Counted from the stretch's first letter, positions 18,755 through 26,974 are shown. The stretch: DNA of 64,000 nt from Cyanobium sp. Tous-M-B4 (GCF_024345395.1 NZ_JAGQBA010000003.1:248001-312000), one strand, 5' to 3'. Notes: generated from the sequence alone by a model not told the origin. Numbers and translations are program-made.

Positions 18755-19111
18755 TCAACCAAAAATATCACGCGGGTCAAAAATAGATCCACTTGCAAAT
18801 TTCGTGGAGCCATAAAAAAGCTTGAAGCGACCAGTATCTTCATCGGCCACAAATCTTCCAAACGCAATATCAGGAATATTGCCTCCGGTGACGAAACGTG
18901 TCTTCGCGGAAAAGCCACCAATAACTATGTCAGTCACATCAGGTCTACCATTTCCATTGGAGTCGACAGCGAAAATAGCCTTGGCCCGTCGGCCGCTGAC
19001 GTCCTGGTAAGCGTAGAAGCCTTCTATTGCTTTTCCTTCAAACGAGATTACCAGATCTCCGCTAAAGGAATTTGTCTTCCAGCTACCCGTGATTCGATCG
19101 GCTTTAGACAT
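18755..19111 (-). CDS. Hypothetical protein with a Ca2+-loop-like DSNGNGRPDVTD motif
   Basis: 119 residues from the ATG at 19111 (SKADRITGSWKTNSFSGDL). The centre contains AIFAVDSNGNGRPDVTDIV, a DxNxNxxxD loop like dockerin or EF-hand calcium loops, and repeated Phe/Gly strands suggesting a beta fold. It is AT-richer than the flanking chromosome and lies inside the element, transcribed toward the repeat proteins. No signal peptide is obvious. Calcium binding is inference from the loop. Confidence 0.55.
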   Translation of the reverse strand: MSKADRITGSWKTNSFSGDLVISFEGKAIEGFYAYQDVSGRRAKAIFAVDSNGNGRPDVTDIVIGGFSAKTRFVTGGNIPDIAFGRFVADEDTGRFKLFYGSTKFASGSIFDPRDIFG

Positions 19112-19342
19112 ATAATTTAAATATTTTACTCTTCTTAGCATAGAAGCAGTCGACCGTCAACCATATGCCTTGCTCTGCAGGAAATAGCTTAACGAGGTGG
19201 AAGGCCAACTTTCTCAACTTAAAATCACCGCATGCATTGCGCGCCCAGATCAACAACGGAAATTTTCAAACTGAGTGTTTCCGCGTTGATCCCACCTCGT
19301 CTGGGCAGGCAGTACGTTACTTGATCCACATGGAGCGCTACG

Positions 19343-20509
19343 TCAAGCAGCTTCGCTGAGCAGTTGAGCATGTAGAGCTTCCATCCCAGAGGCATCGAAC
19401 CACTTCTGGTAGTCCCGGTTGTGTACCTGCAGGGAGTGCCCCATCGACTTGGCCGCAAGCGATGGGTTTATCTTGGGTGAATAGATCGTCCTTAAGGCAA
19501 AAGCATGTCTGACGTCATACGGCTTAAAACCTGCCTGCGCTTTGCGAAAATAGATACTCATCTCTGCCCCAACTACCTTGTTGCTGCGGTCGTAATCAAA
19601 AACTGGTAATCGCTTAGTTGTCAGATCCCAACGATCAATCCACTGGCTCGGCAACGGAAAGCATGTGCGAGAACCAGTCTTGCCATCACTGATTGCCAGC
19701 AGCTTGGAGCTAAGTACTTCGGAGTAGAGCAAAGCTTCATGGGGCCTGGCTCCATACACAGCACAGATACCCACTGGCCACTGCCAATCTGTCGGAAGCG
19801 AATCGATGAATGCCACCAGCGCCTCATCGGTCGGTACATTCATCGGGGCTGTATCGGTGGTTGGGCTGTATCCCTTCCCCATCGTCCGAAGCTTTTGCTG
19901 TACCTCCGCTGAGAACCCGATAGCGGTAGCAAGTGTTGCAGCGGCCTGACTGCAGCGTCTCCTGGTTCTTGTACAAGGTGAAGTTGCCTCCACCAGGCTG
20001 ATCAGGTGTTCTGGTTGCAAGTCTGGGATCAACAGCAGAGGCTTCAGGGGAGCGGCGTAGTCGACTGCCCAAGTGGTGTCAGCGCTAACACTTCGTTTGC
20101 GTTTCTGGTGCCAGCAAAGTTCGGTCTGGCGTAGAGCATCGACACCTGTGAAAAGCGGCCTGGCTGGATCCAGGTGATGTCGATAATCAGATTGAACATT
20201 GTCCCATGAGCGCCAATCAAATGGTTCTTTGGTTCGTTTCGCCTTCTCGATGCAGGCTCCCAGCCGCTCCGCCTTCTTGACTGCATCTGATGCCTGATCC
20301 GGATAGCGCAGTCCAGTGCTGATTCGGCGCTGCTTCCAAGGACTGGTTAACGGCTCTGAAGGCTTGGGAGGGAGGGTTGCCCTCAGCCGAAACAGGCCCT
20401 GGTGGAGGTCGAGGGAAACCTGATAGCCCCGATCACGAAGCGCACGGTTCTGGCTTTCAACCCAGCCTTCCTGCTTACGGATACCCTCTCCCTTGGCCGC
20501 CTTTGCCAC
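19343..20509 (-). CDS. Tyrosine recombinase (integrase) of the tRNA-Leu element
   Basis: 388-residue site-specific recombinase. Catalytic residues are recognisable in the C-terminal half: Arg255 (YGARPHEAL), Lys277 (SDGKTGSR), Arg334 (YDVRHAFALR), His358 (KSMGHSL) and the nucleophile Tyr367 (NRDYQKW). The usual first His of box II is Tyr331. The N-terminal about 200 residues would hold arm-binding and core-binding domains. The start is the GTG at 20509. The gene sits about 135 bp from the attR copy and reads inward, as expected for an enzyme integrating at the tRNA 3' end. Upstream TTGCCTA repeats may mediate both recombination and autoregulation. Confidence 0.92.
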   Translation of the reverse strand: MAKAAKGEGIRKQEGWVESQNRALRDRGYQVSLDLHQGLFRLRATLPPKPSEPLTSPWKQRRISTGLRYPDQASDAVKKAERLGACIEKAKRTKEPFDWRSWDNVQSDYRHHLDPARPLFTGVDALRQTELCWHQKRKRSVSADTTWAVDYAAPLKPLLLIPDLQPEHLISLVEATSPCTRTRRRCSQAAATLATAIGFSAEVQQKLRTMGKGYSPTTDTAPMNVPTDEALVAFIDSLPTDWQWPVGICAVYGARPHEALLYSEVLSSKLLAISDGKTGSRTCFPLPSQWIDRWDLTTKRLPVFDYDRSNKVVGAEMSIYFRKAQAGFKPYDVRHAFALRTIYSPKINPSLAAKSMGHSLQVHNRDYQKWFDASGMEALHAQLLSEAA

Positions 20510-20519
20510 CTGAGGTCAA

Positions 20520-20579
20520 TTGCCTAAACCGTTGCCTAATTTTGGCATTTTTTGTAGGCAAAGGAGCATTGCTTGCCTA
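20520..20579. promoter_or_regulatory. Putative integrase arm-type sites and integrase promoter region, right end
   Basis: Four copies of TTGCCTA: direct at 20520, 20532 and 20573, and inverted (TAGGCAA) at 20555. The first pair has the same 12-bp spacing as the pair inside attL. The cluster lies between the integrase start and attR, so bound protein could act in excision and also control integrase expression. Inference from repeat geometry. Confidence 0.6.
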
Positions 20580-20644
20580 CCGACTACGGAGCTTTGCTGC
20601 TGCTGAATCCTTGAAATCCAATGCAATGCAGTGGATTTGACTCG

Positions 20645-20702
20645 ATGGGGGCAGGGGGACTTGAACCCCCACAACGTTGCCGTCTGCGGATTTTAAGTCC
20701 GC
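20645..20702 (-). repeat. attR: 58-bp repeat within intact tRNA-Leu(UAA)
   Basis: This copy is identical to 15160-15217 but continues into the D arm and 5' acceptor strand, so it belongs to the functional tRNA. Identity stops one base outside the discriminator and after the anticodon stem (AGTCCGC). Confidence 0.92.
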
Positions 20703-20729
20703 TGCGTCTACCAATTCCGCCATGCCCCC
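20646..20729 (-). tRNA. tRNA-Leu (anticodon UAA)
   Basis: 84-nt class II tRNA. The acceptor stem GGGGGCA pairs with TGCCCCC, followed by discriminator A. The D arm has GGCGGAATTGGTAGACGC. The anticodon stem GCGGA/TCCGC encloses loop CTTAAAA (anticodon TAA). The long variable arm is AGACGGCAACGTT and the T arm is GTGGGGGTTCAAGTCCCCC. CCA is not encoded. No group I intron interrupts the anticodon, unlike the tRNA-Leu(UAA) genes of many cyanobacteria. It serves as integration target for the element to its left. Confidence 0.96.
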
Positions 20730-20770
20730 TGCTTGGTCATCCTAAATTGGTGGCAACACGAAGGTTTGCC

Positions 20771-21028
20771 GTGCAGCTGCCCGGGTTTCTTCAATCCGCT
20801 TCGCCTGATCTGCTGCTGGTACTGGTGGCCTATGCCGTGATCGGAGGCGCCTACCTAGTGGCAGTGCCCCTGCTGCTCTACGCCTGGATGATCAAGCGTT
20901 GGACAGTGATGGGCAAGCTTGAGCGCTTCGGGGTTTACGGACTGGTGTTTCTGTTTTTCCCTGGTCTGATTTTGTTTGCACCCTTCATCAACCTGCGCAT
21001 GGCAGGCCAGGGCAACGTGCTCTCATGA
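20771..21028 (+). CDS. ndhL: NAD(P)H-quinone oxidoreductase subunit L
   Basis: Small thylakoid membrane subunit of cyanobacterial NDH-1, about 85 residues with two to three helices. The core [17 protein letters not shown] and the segment [20 protein letters not shown] are diagnostic of NdhL. The start is the GTG at 20771; a GTG at 20750 in frame is an alternative. The next gene overlaps its end by 4 bp (ATGA). The neighbouring DUF3007 gene and trpA reproduce the conserved picocyanobacterial order ndhL-DUF3007-trpA. Confidence 0.93.
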   Translation: MQLPGFLQSASPDLLLVLVAYAVIGGAYLVAVPLLLYAWMIKRWTVMGKLERFGVYGLVFLFFPGLILFAPFINLRMAGQGNVLS

Positions 21029-21366
21029 CCAACGGACGGGCTCTGCTGCTTGCCCTGGGGGTTTTTGGCTTGGGCGGTGGCGGTTATTGGCTTTTTCAGG
21101 CCGGGGGCTTTGAGGGCTTTTCTGCTGGTATCGCCGCCTCAGCGCTGCTGATGGTGCTGGTACTCGCCTGGACGGGCAGCTACCTATTTCGGGTGGTCAC
21201 AGGCAAAATGACTTTTATCCAGCAGCGGCGTCAATACCGCGAGGCCTACGACGCCTTCACCACTGAAGCCCTGCAACGCAAGTTTGACGCCCTCAGCCCC
21301 GAAGAGCAGGAGCGTCTACTGCGCGAAACGGGCCAGCTGCCAGATGCTCCCCAGGGAGAGGCATAG
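21025..21366 (+). CDS. DUF3007 family membrane protein
   Basis: 113 residues with two hydrophobic helices (about 7-27 and 35-58). A charged C-terminal tail carries [20 protein letters not shown] and [13 protein letters not shown]-like helices. It matches the cyanobacterial/plastid-lineage DUF3007 family, whose role is not established. The consistent position after ndhL suggests thylakoid membrane work. It overlaps ndhL by 4 bp, so translation is probably coupled. Confidence 0.88.
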   Translation: MTNGRALLLALGVFGLGGGGYWLFQAGGFEGFSAGIAASALLMVLVLAWTGSYLFRVVTGKMTFIQQRRQYREAYDAFTTEALQRKFDALSPEEQERLLRETGQLPDAPQGEA

Positions 21367-21395
21367 GCTCACTGGCCGAAGCCCTACTCGCTGCT

Positions 21396-22211
21396 GTGTC
21401 TGCCGCCCCCACCCAAATCCAGCAGCGTTTCAGCTCCCTTCGCCAACGCGGACGCTGTGCCCTGATGCCGTTTTTGATGGCGGGCGATCCGGATCTGGCC
21501 CACACCCGGGCCAGCCTGCTGGCCCTCCAGGCCAATGGCGCCGACCTGGTGGAGCTAGGCATTCCCTACAGCGATCCCTTGGCCGATGGACCGGTGATTC
21601 AGGCCGCTGCCAGCCGAGCCCTGAAGGCTCGCACCACTCCAGCAGGGGTGTTGGAGATGCTCAGCTCCCTCAAGGGTGAACTGACCATGCCGGTGGTGCT
21701 GTTCACCTACAGCAACCCCTTGCTCAACCGCGGCATGGAGGCCTTCTGTGCCGCCGCCGCCGCCGCCGGAGCCGCCGGCTTGGTGGTGCCCGACCTACCC
21801 CTTGAAGAGGCCGAGAAACTCTCAGCAATCGCAGCAGCTGCCGGTCTCGATCTGGTGCTGCTAGTGGCGCCCACCACGCCAGCCGAGCGCATGGGAAGAA
21901 TCCATCAGGCCAGCCGCGGCTTCACTTACCTAGTGAGCGTCACCGGCGTGACCGGGGTGCGCACAAACCTTGAGTCCCGGGTGGGCGATCTGGTGGGCCA
22001 GCTCAAGATCCTGGGAGATACGCCAATCGCCGTGGGCTTTGGCATTTCCGGCCCCGAGCAAGCCCGTCAGGTGCGCGACTGGGGCGCCGATGGAGCAATT
22101 GTGGGCAGTGCCCTAGTGAAAGTGATGGCGGCCGCCCATGGCCAGCAGGGCGACGTTGCCGCCGCGGCCGGGCGCTTCTGCGCCGAGTTGCGGGCCGGGC
22201 TCGACGCTTAA
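21396..22211 (+). CDS. trpA: Tryptophan synthase alpha chain
   Basis: Cleaves indole-3-glycerol phosphate to indole and glyceraldehyde 3-phosphate in tryptophan synthesis. It has 271 residues, the usual length. The signature [19 protein letters not shown] carries the catalytic Glu and Asp, and the phosphate-binding loops VGFGIS and GAIVGSALV are intact. The GTG at 21396 follows DUF3007 by 29 bp. The TIM-barrel is complete, including [10 protein letters not shown]. Confidence 0.97.
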   Translation: MSAAPTQIQQRFSSLRQRGRCALMPFLMAGDPDLAHTRASLLALQANGADLVELGIPYSDPLADGPVIQAAASRALKARTTPAGVLEMLSSLKGELTMPVVLFTYSNPLLNRGMEAFCAAAAAAGAAGLVVPDLPLEEAEKLSAIAAAAGLDLVLLVAPTTPAERMGRIHQASRGFTYLVSVTGVTGVRTNLESRVGDLVGQLKILGDTPIAVGFGISGPEQARQVRDWGADGAIVGSALVKVMAAAHGQQGDVAAAAGRFCAELRAGLDA

Positions 22212-22241
22212 GCCCCAATCAGGCTGCAGGGATTTCCCCTC

Positions 22242-22829
22242 ATGCTGTTTTCCCCCGCCTGCGAGCGCAACAAAGGGCCGATCCTGGCTGTGCTTAAAGA
22301 GTGTCTGCCTGCCCACGCCCAAGTACTGGAGATCGGCTCGGGCAGCGGCCAGCACGCAGCGTTCTTCTGCGAGCAAATCGCAGGCCTCAGCTGGCAGGCC
22401 AGTGAACGCCAAGAGAGCCTCCTTGATCTGCAGGCCCAGCTGGAGGCCCTGAGCCCCGCGCTGCCAGCAGCCATCGCCCTGGATGTCACGGACGTTGGGC
22501 AGTGGCCACGCCAGGGCTTCGATGCTGTTTTCAGCGCCAACACCTGCCACATCATGTCGGCAGCGGCCTTACCGCATCTGCTAGCCGGAGCCTCGCGGGT
22601 GTTGCGGCCGAGCGGGCTGCTGCTGCTCTACGGCCCCTTCCACGACGGCGGCGTTCACACTGCCGCCAGCAACGCCGCCTTCGACCAGCACCTGCGCAGC
22701 CTCGATCCAGCCATGGGGGTGCGTGATGCCATTGAGCTGGTGCAGCAAGCCCAAAATCTCGGTCTCGAGCGCCTAGCCGATCTGCCCCTGCCAGCCAACA
22801 ATCGAATGCTGGTGCTCGAGCGTCGATGA
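22242..22829 (+). CDS. DUF938 family SAM-dependent methyltransferase
   Basis: 195 residues of the DUF938/COG-type class I methyltransferase. It begins SPACERNKGPILAVL, with motif I VLEIGSGSGQHAAFF (about residues 28-42) and the family sequence FSANTCHIMS followed by LLLYGPFHDGG. Substrate unknown. It lies 30 bp after trpA and overlaps the next, broken methyltransferase gene by 4 bp (ATGA at 22826). Confidence 0.88.
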   Translation: MLFSPACERNKGPILAVLKECLPAHAQVLEIGSGSGQHAAFFCEQIAGLSWQASERQESLLDLQAQLEALSPALPAAIALDVTDVGQWPRQGFDAVFSANTCHIMSAAALPHLLAGASRVLRPSGLLLLYGPFHDGGVHTAASNAAFDQHLRSLDPAMGVRDAIELVQQAQNLGLERLADLPLPANNRMLVLERR

Positions 22830-23460
22830 ACGAGGCAACCAACGAGACAACCAAGCTATTCAGCGCGGTAGCCGCGGCCTACGCCCGCCACCGGATCACC
22901 TACCCCGCTGCCTTCTTAGATGCCTTCCTGGGCCACCTGATCAGCAACCCCCTGGAGTGGGACTGCGGCTGCGGCTGCGGCCTGGACAACGCCAGCGTCG
23001 ACGGGTGCTGGTGGCGGCCGCAGTGCACTGGTTTGCCGGCGACGCGTTCAACACCGAAGTGCGGCGGGTGTGCAAATCGGGGGCTGTGGTGGCCTGGATT
23101 GGCTACCTGCCGTTGCGCTTGGCGGATCAACGGCTCCAGTCATCACTGGACGCGTTCCACAGCGTCACCCTGGCCCCCTGGTGGCCCGCCGAGCGCCGCT
23201 GGGTGGAGCAGAGCTACGCCGGTTTGGCCTTCCCAGCTGAGGAGTGGCAGTTTCCGGCTGGGCTATGGATCGAACGCCACTGGACCCTGACCGAACTGAT
23301 CGCCCATATCGGCACCTGGTCGGCGGTGCAGCGCAGCCGTGAGGCCGGTAGTGATCCACTCCCCAACCTTCAGGCTGAGCTGGAGCCCCTATGGCCCGAG
23401 ATGGGTCAGGCTGCACTGCTGGTGCGCTGGCCCTTCATGGGTCGCTGGGGCCAGCTGTAG
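22826..23460 (+). pseudogene. Class I SAM methyltransferase remnant (internal deletion plus frameshift)
   Basis: The N-terminus reads as a UbiE-like methyltransferase (LFSAVAAAYARHRITYPAAF, then EWDCGCGCG). The sequence jumps from motif I straight to LDNASVD, which normally lies about 60 residues later. The expected VLVAAAVHWFAGDAFNTEVRR continues only in another frame, through GLWIERHWTLTELIAHIGTWSA to the stop at 23460. A deletion in the SAM-binding domain and a one-base shift near 23001-23007 have therefore inactivated the gene. Residual function is unlikely. Confidence 0.8.
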
Positions 23461-24679
23461 CAAGCAGGCGGCGCAGGCCGCTGAATAGCCGATCGAGGGC
23501 CTCAGCCAGATCCGCAGCGTCGAGCAGGCCGTAGCTGAGCCGCAACACTGGGCCAGCGTCGCTGGAATCCAGCCCGAAGCTGCCGCCACTCAGCGTCGCC
23601 ACCCGGTGCTCGAGCACCAGCCGCCGCATCAGCGTGTCCGCAGCGAAGGGCAACGGCGCTGCAACTTGCAGCAGGCCGTAAAAGGCCCCATCGGGCTGGG
23701 CCAGCAAACGCACCGGCAAGCCCTGGTCCTGCTGCTCTGCCACGGCAGCCAGCAGCTGCAGGCGCAGCTCCGCCAGGGCTGCGATCCGGGGCGCGCACCA
23801 AGCCGGCCCAGCAGCCAAGGCGGCCCGGGCGGCGTGCTGGGTGAGTCGGGGCGGACAGATCAGCACCGTGTCCTGCACCTTCAACAAGGGAGGCAGCAGC
23901 GCCTGCGGTACTGCCGTATAGCCCAACCGCCAGCCCGCCAGGCCATAGGCCTTAGACAGCGAATGCAGCGAAACGGTGTGGGCGGCGCTGCCGGGCAGCG
24001 AACCGGCGCTCCAGTGGGGCTCCTCGCCGTAAACGAACTGCTCGTAGGCCTCATCGCTGATGTGAAAGAGGCCGTGCAACGCACAGAGCTGGTTGATCGC
24101 CGCCAACACCTGGGCCGGAATCACCACGCCGCTGGGGTTATTTGGCGACACGGTGACGATGGCCCGGGTGCGCGGGGTGATTGCCGCCGCCAGTCGCTCG
24201 GGATCGGGTATCAGGCCGGCCTGCACCGGTACCGGCACGGCACCGGCCAGCTGCACCGCCATCACGTGGTTGAAATAAAAGGGCACAGGCAGGATCACCT
24301 CGCTGGGTTCCCCAGGGGGACCCGCTGCGATCACTTGAGCTACCGCGTTGAAAGCCATGTTGCTGCCGGCTGTGACCAGCAGCTCAGCCCCTGTGAGATC
24401 AAGGTCGTTTTGGTTGGTGAGCTTGGCTGTGATCGCCGCCAGCAGCTCTGGATCACCCCGGAGTGGGCCGTAACGGTGCAGCGCTGGCCCCCCGGCAGCC
24501 AGAGCCTCGGCCACGGCAAGGGCTACCCCCGGTGGCGGATCCCAGCCCACCATTCCCTGGGCCAGCGACAGAGTTCCTGGGGTCTGGTGCACCAGGGCAG
24601 CCAGCTCAGGAATGATTGGGCTGAGTACCTTCGCCAACCTCTGGCTTGGGCCTAGTAGGGGGTAAGCAGTAGAGCTCAC
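23435..24679 (-). CDS. Class I/II PLP-dependent aminotransferase
   Basis: About 414 residues, fold type I. Recognisable are GTLSLAQGMVGWDPPPG near the N-terminus, the aromatic/turn region TAGSNMAF, VSPNNPSGVV, the DEAYEQF motif and the PLP lysine in SLSKAYGLAGWRLGY. A C-terminal Arg lies in VLRLSYG. This resembles aspartate/aromatic/methionine-type transaminases; the substrate is not determined. The start is uncertain: GTG at 24679 is preferred, TTG at 24694 is in frame. It overlaps the end of the methyltransferase remnant by 26 bp in convergent orientation. Confidence 0.9.
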   Translation of the reverse strand: MSSTAYPLLGPSQRLAKVLSPIIPELAALVHQTPGTLSLAQGMVGWDPPPGVALAVAEALAAGGPALHRYGPLRGDPELLAAITAKLTNQNDLDLTGAELLVTAGSNMAFNAVAQVIAAGPPGEPSEVILPVPFYFNHVMAVQLAGAVPVPVQAGLIPDPERLAAAITPRTRAIVTVSPNNPSGVVIPAQVLAAINQLCALHGLFHISDEAYEQFVYGEEPHWSAGSLPGSAAHTVSLHSLSKAYGLAGWRLGYTAVPQALLPPLLKVQDTVLICPPRLTQHAARAALAAGPAWCAPRIAALAELRLQLLAAVAEQQDQGLPVRLLAQPDGAFYGLLQVAAPLPFAADTLMRRLVLEHRVATLSGGSFGLDSSDAGPVLRLSYGLLDAADLAEALDRLFSGLRRLLATAGPSDP

Positions 24680-24690
24680 AGCCCTAAGGC

Positions 24691-24984
24691 TCAAAGGTTG
24701 TATTTGGCAGTTGACTGCTTAACGCAGGCGGCCTTGGCCTGGTCCAAGCTTTGACCTTTGCCGTAGCCGTCGGCAATGCAGCCACAGGTCTCGCTGACCA
24801 TTCCAGCAGGGGGTGTTTTACCTGCCTTCTTGAAGTCATCCTGCATGGCGCTGGAGCACTTGCCGACAATGATTTGCTTCACCATGTTGGCGTGGGCAGG
24901 AGCCGTGAAAAAGGCAGCAGCAACAAGAACGAGAAAGGAGCGCAAAACGGTGATTGGGAAGCTTGATCTCTGTCCTAACACCAT
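24691..24984 (-). CDS. Small secreted protein with conserved cysteines, function unknown
   Basis: 97 residues. A hydrophobic signal peptide (about 12-31, ending APAHA) is followed by a compact mature part with four cysteines (GKCSSAM, SETCGCIADGYGKGQ, KAACVKQ). These probably form disulfides in the periplasm or lumen. The ATG at 24984 is chosen. It precedes the aminotransferase gene on the same strand by about 11 bp, so they may be cotranscribed. No family name is certain. Confidence 0.7.
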   Translation of the reverse strand: MVLGQRSSFPITVLRSFLVLVAAAFFTAPAHANMVKQIIVGKCSSAMQDDFKKAGKTPPAGMVSETCGCIADGYGKGQSLDQAKAACVKQSTAKYNL

Positions 24985-25044
24985 TGATCGGCAGCCAGTA
25001 AGCAGGTAACCCCGTAATGTCAGGCCCTGACAACTCCCATCACC

Positions 25045-25311
25045 ATGCGCTTCGTGCTCTGGGGCACCTACTGCGATAACGCCCTCGCAAAGCGCAGCCC
25101 CTATCGGGAAGAGCACCTGGCCGGACTGCAGGGCCTTAAGGACGCCGGCACCCTGATCACCCTGGGCCCCACCGAAGGCAGCACCCATGTGTTCGGTATC
25201 TACGAGGCGGGCAGCAAGGAGCAGGTTGAAGCCCTTGTCAAGGCAGACGTCTACTGGCTCAATGGCATCTGGACTGAGGTTCAGGTGTATCCCTGGATCC
25301 AGGCCTTCTGA
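25045..25311 (+). CDS. YciI family protein
   Basis: 88-residue YCII-related protein of the ferredoxin-like dimeric barrel superfamily. Typical features are RFVLWGTYCDNALAKR, then REEHLAGLQGLKDAGTLITLGP with the conserved His and Asp-Ala-Gly, and a C-terminal PWIQAF. Family members are small and poorly characterised enzymes or binding proteins. The gene is transcribed divergently from the cysteine-containing secreted protein and converges on the cytochrome c6 gene. Confidence 0.87.
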   Translation: MRFVLWGTYCDNALAKRSPYREEHLAGLQGLKDAGTLITLGPTEGSTHVFGIYEAGSKEQVEALVKADVYWLNGIWTEVQVYPWIQAF

Positions 25312-25318
25312 AGCAACT

Positions 25319-25684
25319 TCAGGCCTTAGGCCAATCCAGCTGGGCCTGCTGCCATACGTAGGCGGCCACCGCCTCTGCCCCCCCATCCCCAAGCACGGCT
25401 GCATAGCCCGACATCTGGCCCTGGCCAGCGGCGGCTATTACGGCGATCCGCTCCGGAACATCGATGCCATTGCGCTCCAGGGCCGCCAGGCGCAGGGTTT
25501 TACCCCGGCGAATGATGTTGCCGCCGTTGACGTGGCAGCCAGCGCAATGGTTGGCAAACAGCTCAGCCCCATCCGCCTCAGGGGCAGCCCAGGCCGGCTC
25601 TGCGCTGATAACCAGTGCCGCCATCACCACGGCTAACAAGGCCAATCTGGCCAACCCCACCCCCCGCAACAGCTTCTGCAGCAC
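25319..25684 (-). CDS. petJ: Cytochrome c6-type soluble c cytochrome
   Basis: Lumenal/periplasmic electron carrier of 121 residues. The signal peptide (about 1-33, ending AWA) precedes a mature class I cytochrome c domain with heme motif CAGCH (Cys47, Cys50, His51), a Met in GQGQMSGYAAVL as probable axial ligand, and the C-terminal helix AVAAYVWQQA typical of c6. It would shuttle electrons from cytochrome b6f to PSI or oxidase. Cyanobacteria often carry c6B/c6C paralogues, so the exact subtype is not certain. Confidence 0.87.
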   Translation of the reverse strand: MLQKLLRGVGLARLALLAVVMAALVISAEPAWAAPEADGAELFANHCAGCHVNGGNIIRRGKTLRLAALERNGIDVPERIAVIAAAGQGQMSGYAAVLGDGGAEAVAAYVWQQAQLDWPKA

Positions 25685-25772
25685 CTTGGCAATCTTGCAA
25701 TCGATGATTCCAGTGTGCGCCTGCAGGCGCTAAACAGGGTCTTACGCCGCCACCTGGGCCCTGGCTAGCCCC

Positions 25773-26972
25773 TTGCCACCCGTCACCCTGCTGCACAGCG
25801 CCGACTGGCAGATCGGCAAGCCCTATGCCCGGGTCAGCGATCCAGACAAACGCGCCCTGCTGCGCCAGGTGCGGCTCCAGGCAATCGGCCGGATCGCAAC
25901 CCACGCCGCCGCCACAGCAGCCGACTTGGTGGTGGTAGCTGGGGATCTATTCGACTCACCCACGCCTGGAGCAGCGGATGTGAGTGCCGTGTGTGCCGCC
26001 ATCGGCACGATCCCTTGTGCCGTGCTGGTGATCCCCGGCAACCACGACCACGGTGCCCCAGGCAGCGTGTGGCATACGCCCTATTTCCAGGCGGAGCAGG
26101 GGCGCCGCGCCGCCAACCTGCAGGTGTTGCTGGAGGCCACACCCATCGAACTGGAGAGCGTGGTGGTGCTGCCCTGCCCGCTTCTGCGTCGCACTGATGC
26201 GAGCGATCCCTGCGGCTGGCTCAACGGCCTCAACTGGACTGAGCTGCCTAAAAACAAGCCCCGGCTGGTGCTCGCCCATGGCTCGGTTCACGGCTTTGGT
26301 GCCACCGACCTTGATGCCGCTGGCGAGCCAGACGACGACAACCCCGGCGATGCCAGCAACCGTCTGCGGCTAGATGGGGCCTGGATGGAGCATGTTGACT
26401 ATGTGGCACTGGGCGACTGGCACGGACTCAAACGGGTATCCGAGAAGGTTTGGTACAGCGGCACCCCCGAAGCAGATCGCTTTCCCCGCAGCGCCGACTA
26501 CCGCTGCGGCCAGGTATTGCAGGTGCAGATTGGGCGGGGCGTGCTGCCCCAGGTGAGCCCCTTGGCCACCGGAGCGCTGAGCTGGCATCCCCTCCGCGTC
26601 CAACTGCAACAGGACAGCGATCTTGAGCGACTCGAAGCTCAGCTGGAAAGCCTGCTTGGCGGGCGCATCGGCAGCGACCTGCTGCTGCTGGAGGTGGGCG
26701 GCAGCCTCAGCCTGGCTGGCCATCGCCACTACGCAGAGCTGCTGGAGCGCCTGGATGCCCAGCTGTTGCGCCTGAAGCTGCGGGGTCGCTGCGAAGCAGC
26801 GCCGGGTGAAGCCGAACTAGCCGAGCTCACCCAGCGCCCCGGCGATCCCCTGGTTGCCCGGGTTGCCCAAGAGCTGCATCGCTGCCTGAAGATCCCTGGC
26901 GACGCCAACCCAACGGTGGTGCGTCTAGCCCTCAGCGAGCTGCACCAGACCGTGGCCCAGTTGCAGGGCTAA
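25773..26972 (+). CDS. sbcD: SbcD/Mre11-like nuclease subunit
   Basis: Metallophosphoesterase of 399 residues with Mre11 motifs in order: HSADWQIG, VVAGDLFDSP, IPGNHDHG, LAHGSVHG and LGDWH. These supply the two-metal site. The start is a TTG at 25773 just before the first motif. It stands 2 bp before the ATPase gene and would form an SbcCD-type complex that processes DNA ends and hairpins. The C-terminal capping domain (about 270-399) is present. Confidence 0.88.
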   Translation: MPPVTLLHSADWQIGKPYARVSDPDKRALLRQVRLQAIGRIATHAAATAADLVVVAGDLFDSPTPGAADVSAVCAAIGTIPCAVLVIPGNHDHGAPGSVWHTPYFQAEQGRRAANLQVLLEATPIELESVVVLPCPLLRRTDASDPCGWLNGLNWTELPKNKPRLVLAHGSVHGFGATDLDAAGEPDDDNPGDASNRLRLDGAWMEHVDYVALGDWHGLKRVSEKVWYSGTPEADRFPRSADYRCGQVLQVQIGRGVLPQVSPLATGALSWHPLRVQLQQDSDLERLEAQLESLLGGRIGSDLLLLEVGGSLSLAGHRHYAELLERLDAQLLRLKLRGRCEAAPGEAELAELTQRPGDPLVARVAQELHRCLKIPGDANPTVVRLALSELHQTVAQLQG

Positions 26973-26974
26973 AT

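Larger units (their letters stand above)
15160..20702. mobile_element. Integrated genomic element in tRNA-Leu(UAA), bounded by 58-bp direct repeats
   Basis: The sequence from the tRNA 3' end through the anticodon arm occurs twice, identically over 58 bases: at 15160-15217 and, inside the intact tRNA, at 20645-20702. Between them lie a tyrosine recombinase next to the right junction, two tandem glycine/aspartate-repeat proteins and several small orphan genes. Copies of TTGCCTA flank both junctions on the inner side. This is the classical layout of an element integrated at a tRNA 3' end that restores the tRNA. At about 5.5 kb, with no visible replication or transfer genes, it is probably an integrative island or a decayed/satellite element. 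Confidence 0.9.

Noticed and set aside
20646-20729. Group I intron in tRNA-Leu(UAA)
   Set aside because: The anticodon stem and loop are continuous; there is no insertion.
23606-24655. Long plus-strand open frame (about 349 codons) opposite the aminotransferase gene
   Set aside because: It is a GC-rich shadow; its residues are Arg/Gln/His-rich with no domain, and the minus strand encodes a complete PLP enzyme with all motifs.
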